Assembly (NCBI RefSeq): GCF_900197595.1
Contig: NZ_FZLO01000001.1
Coordinates: 744,001-808,000 of the forward strand
Direction: 5' to 3'
Source of the DNA: Scatolibacter rhodanostii
Lineage (GTDB): Bacteria > Bacillota > Clostridia > Oscillospirales > Acutalibacteraceae
Length of the DNA: 64,000 nt
A program made the position numbers and the translations under genes. Shown here piece by piece: positions 62,950-64,000 of this stretch. How positions within the stretch are numbered: the first letter of the stretch is position 1; each line of letters begins with the position of its first letter. The notes below the pieces were generated by a model. That model saw only the letters and a program-made list of their open reading frames with translations. It did not search any database and was not told where the DNA came from.

Positions 62950-63486
62950 TTATGCAAAGCAAGCGCCTAATCGAGCGGCTTGTTTGTTCATATCCAGCAT
63001 TTTTTCTTTGCTCTTTGGTACACAATATTCAATGGCTTTATCGAGCATTTCCATAGAAGCAAATTTCATCTCATGAAAGAGTTTGCCGACTAGCACGATA
63101 TTGGCAAGTCCTGATATGTTGTTTTTTTCTGCAATTTCAGAAGCCGGCACATAAAAAACATTGAGATCATCTCTCTCTACCTTTTTGTCAATGAGTGAGC
63201 TGTCTATGACTACTGTACCTCCGCTTTCTACATCGGCAATGAATTTATCAAAAGAAGGCAAATTCATGACAACAAAAACGTTGGGATTCGGCACATTCGG
63301 TGCGCCGATTTCTTCATCTGAAATACAAACGGTACAATTGGCTGTGCCTCCACGCATTTCAGGCCCATAAGAAGGTAGCCATGAAATCTCTTTATTCATT
63401 AAGAGGCCAACATAAGCCGCTACTTTTCCGGCAAATAAAATTCCTTGTCCGCCGAAACCGGCAAACAACACATTTAAATCTTTCAT
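62950..63486 (-). CDS. 2-oxoacid:ferredoxin oxidoreductase gamma subunit
   Basis: A 178-aa gamma subunit with the signature [15 protein letters not shown] at the N-terminus and [21 protein letters not shown] near 38-58 (in part [15 protein letters not shown]). It completes an oxidoreductase of the 2-oxoglutarate/2-oxoisovalerate/pyruvate type that passes electrons to ferredoxin. The ATG overlaps the beta-subunit stop by 4 nt, so the frame extending upstream is a shadow of that gene. Confidence 0.93.
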   Translation of the reverse strand: MKDLNVLFAGFGGQGILFAGKVAAYVGLLMNKEISWLPSYGPEMRGGTANCTVCISDEEIGAPNVPNPNVFVVMNLPSFDKFIADVESGGTVVIDSSLIDKKVERDDLNVFYVPASEIAEKNNISGLANIVLVGKLFHEMKFASMEMLDKAIEYCVPKSKEKMLDMNKQAARLGACFA

Positions 63487-64000
63487 TTTTGCGCCTCCCA
63501 ATCCTTGTATACACCAAGTGGGTAATAAGGCATCATATTCTCTTCCAACCATTTAAGGGATTCGACAGGCGAAAGTCCCCAGTTAGTCGGACAGGTGGAA
63601 AGCACTTCTACGATAGAGAAGCCTTTTTTATCGAGTTGATTTTGAAAAGCTTTTTTGATTGCTTTCTTTGTTAAACGAACATTTTTGACATCGTTCACAT
63701 TTACGCGTTGAGCCAATGCTACACCATCAAGAGTGGCAAGCATTTCACAAATACGAATGGGATTGCCCGCTGTTTCTACATCACGCCCATAAGGTGTTGT
63801 CTGTGTAATTTGCCCTGGCAATGTTGTTGGTGCCATTTGACCGCCTGTCATGCCATAAATCGCATTATTAATAAAGATAACCGTGATATTTTCCCCTCTG
63901 GTTGCAGCATGAACTGTTTCAGCTGTACCAATTGCGGCAAGGTCACCGTCACCCTGATAGGTAAAGACTACGCTATCTGGTTTTGCTCGTTTCACTCCTG
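63483..64000 (-). CDS. 2-oxoacid:ferredoxin oxidoreductase beta subunit, 5' part beyond window
   Basis: About 172 codons of the beta subunit are visible, from before the window end to a TGA at 63483. The thiamine pyrophosphate motif is clear: TYQGDGDLAAIGTAE starts it and FINNAIYGMTGGQ ends it. Asp and Asn ligands are intact. The substrate (2-oxoglutarate or branched 2-oxoacids) cannot be told from this part. It is translationally coupled to the gamma subunit. The start and the alpha subunit lie outside the window. Confidence 0.94.
   Translation of the reverse strand, partial: GVKRAKPDSVVFTYQGDGDLAAIGTAETVHAATRGENITVIFINNAIYGMTGGQMAPTTLPGQITQTTPYGRDVETAGNPIRICEMLATLDGVALAQRVNVNDVKNVRLTKKAIKKAFQNQLDKKGFSIVEVLSTCPTNWGLSPVESLKWLEENMMPYYPLGVYKDWEAQK

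Noticed and set aside
62950-63552. Longer start for the gamma subunit
   Set aside because: The extra residues are a shadow of the beta-subunit gene; the ATG in the 4-nt overlap is better.
1-64000. CRISPR arrays, insertion sequences, integrases, phage genes, rRNA
   Set aside because: No regularly spaced repeats, transposase or integrase sequence and no rRNA were seen.

Overview
The window is AT-rich (roughly 40% GC by eye) and densely coded. It looks like chromosomal DNA of an anaerobic low-GC Firmicute, most likely a Clostridia member of the Oscillospiraceae/Ruminococcaceae type. The clues are the dgt-dnaG-rpoD cluster, the yicC-remA-gmk-rpoZ-priA cluster, a two-gene (split) B12-dependent methionine synthase, a short archaeal/eukaryotic-type ProS, a 4Fe-4S uracil-DNA glycosylase, a PduL phosphotransacylase and 2-oxoacid:ferredoxin oxidoreductase subunits. 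No rRNA, transposase, phage gene or CRISPR array was seen. Assignment to a genus is not possible by reading alone.

Layout. 1-3.8 kb (minus): yicC-remA-gmk-rpoZ-priA housekeeping operon; priA runs off the left edge. 3.8-8.2 kb: split methionine synthase (minus) and, divergent from it, a DUF4430 lipoprotein plus an ECF-type S component that may import cobalamin or another vitamin. 8.3-12.8 kb: a lone ATPase, an NfeD/SPFH membrane pair and a chemoreceptor. 13.0-20.2 kb (minus): an unusual five-gene operon joining a large propeller-like/solute-binding lipoprotein and two sugar-type permeases to an HlyD-like adaptor and a MacB-like permease, with no ATPase gene. 20.5-26.1 kb: an oxidoreductase, a two-component system with a co-translated unknown membrane protein, uracil-DNA glycosylase and PduL. 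26.3-31.1 kb (minus): LplABC-like sugar ABC importer with its LacI-family regulator.

31.3-46.6 kb (minus): information-processing core: orphan MazF, rpoC, rpoB, an Rrf2 regulator, rpoD, dnaG, dgt, YigZ, rpmE, aroK and aroE. 46.9-51.5 kb (plus): acpP, proS, a truncated membrane protein, and an oxidoreductase/TIM-barrel isomerase pair. 51.7-53.5 kb (minus): an acetyltransferase and a metal- or B12-binding-type lipoprotein fused to a peptidoglycan-binding domain. 53.9-58.6 kb (plus): complete branched-chain amino acid ABC importer (livJHMGF). 58.8-64 kb: cytidylate-kinase-like protein, tRNA-Leu(CAA), an acetyltransferase, an AraC regulator divergent from a GH4 glycosidase, and the 3' end of a 2-oxoacid:ferredoxin oxidoreductase operon (minus) running off the right edge.

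Many promoters match the housekeeping sigma consensus closely (17-18 nt spacers), and most operons end in clear hairpin-T-run terminators; both are listed. The observations most worth following are the hybrid import/efflux-like operon, the possible B12 module beside metH, the binding-protein/peptidoglycan-binding fusion, the in-frame stop in the gene after proS, and several palindromes or competing hairpins in control regions.
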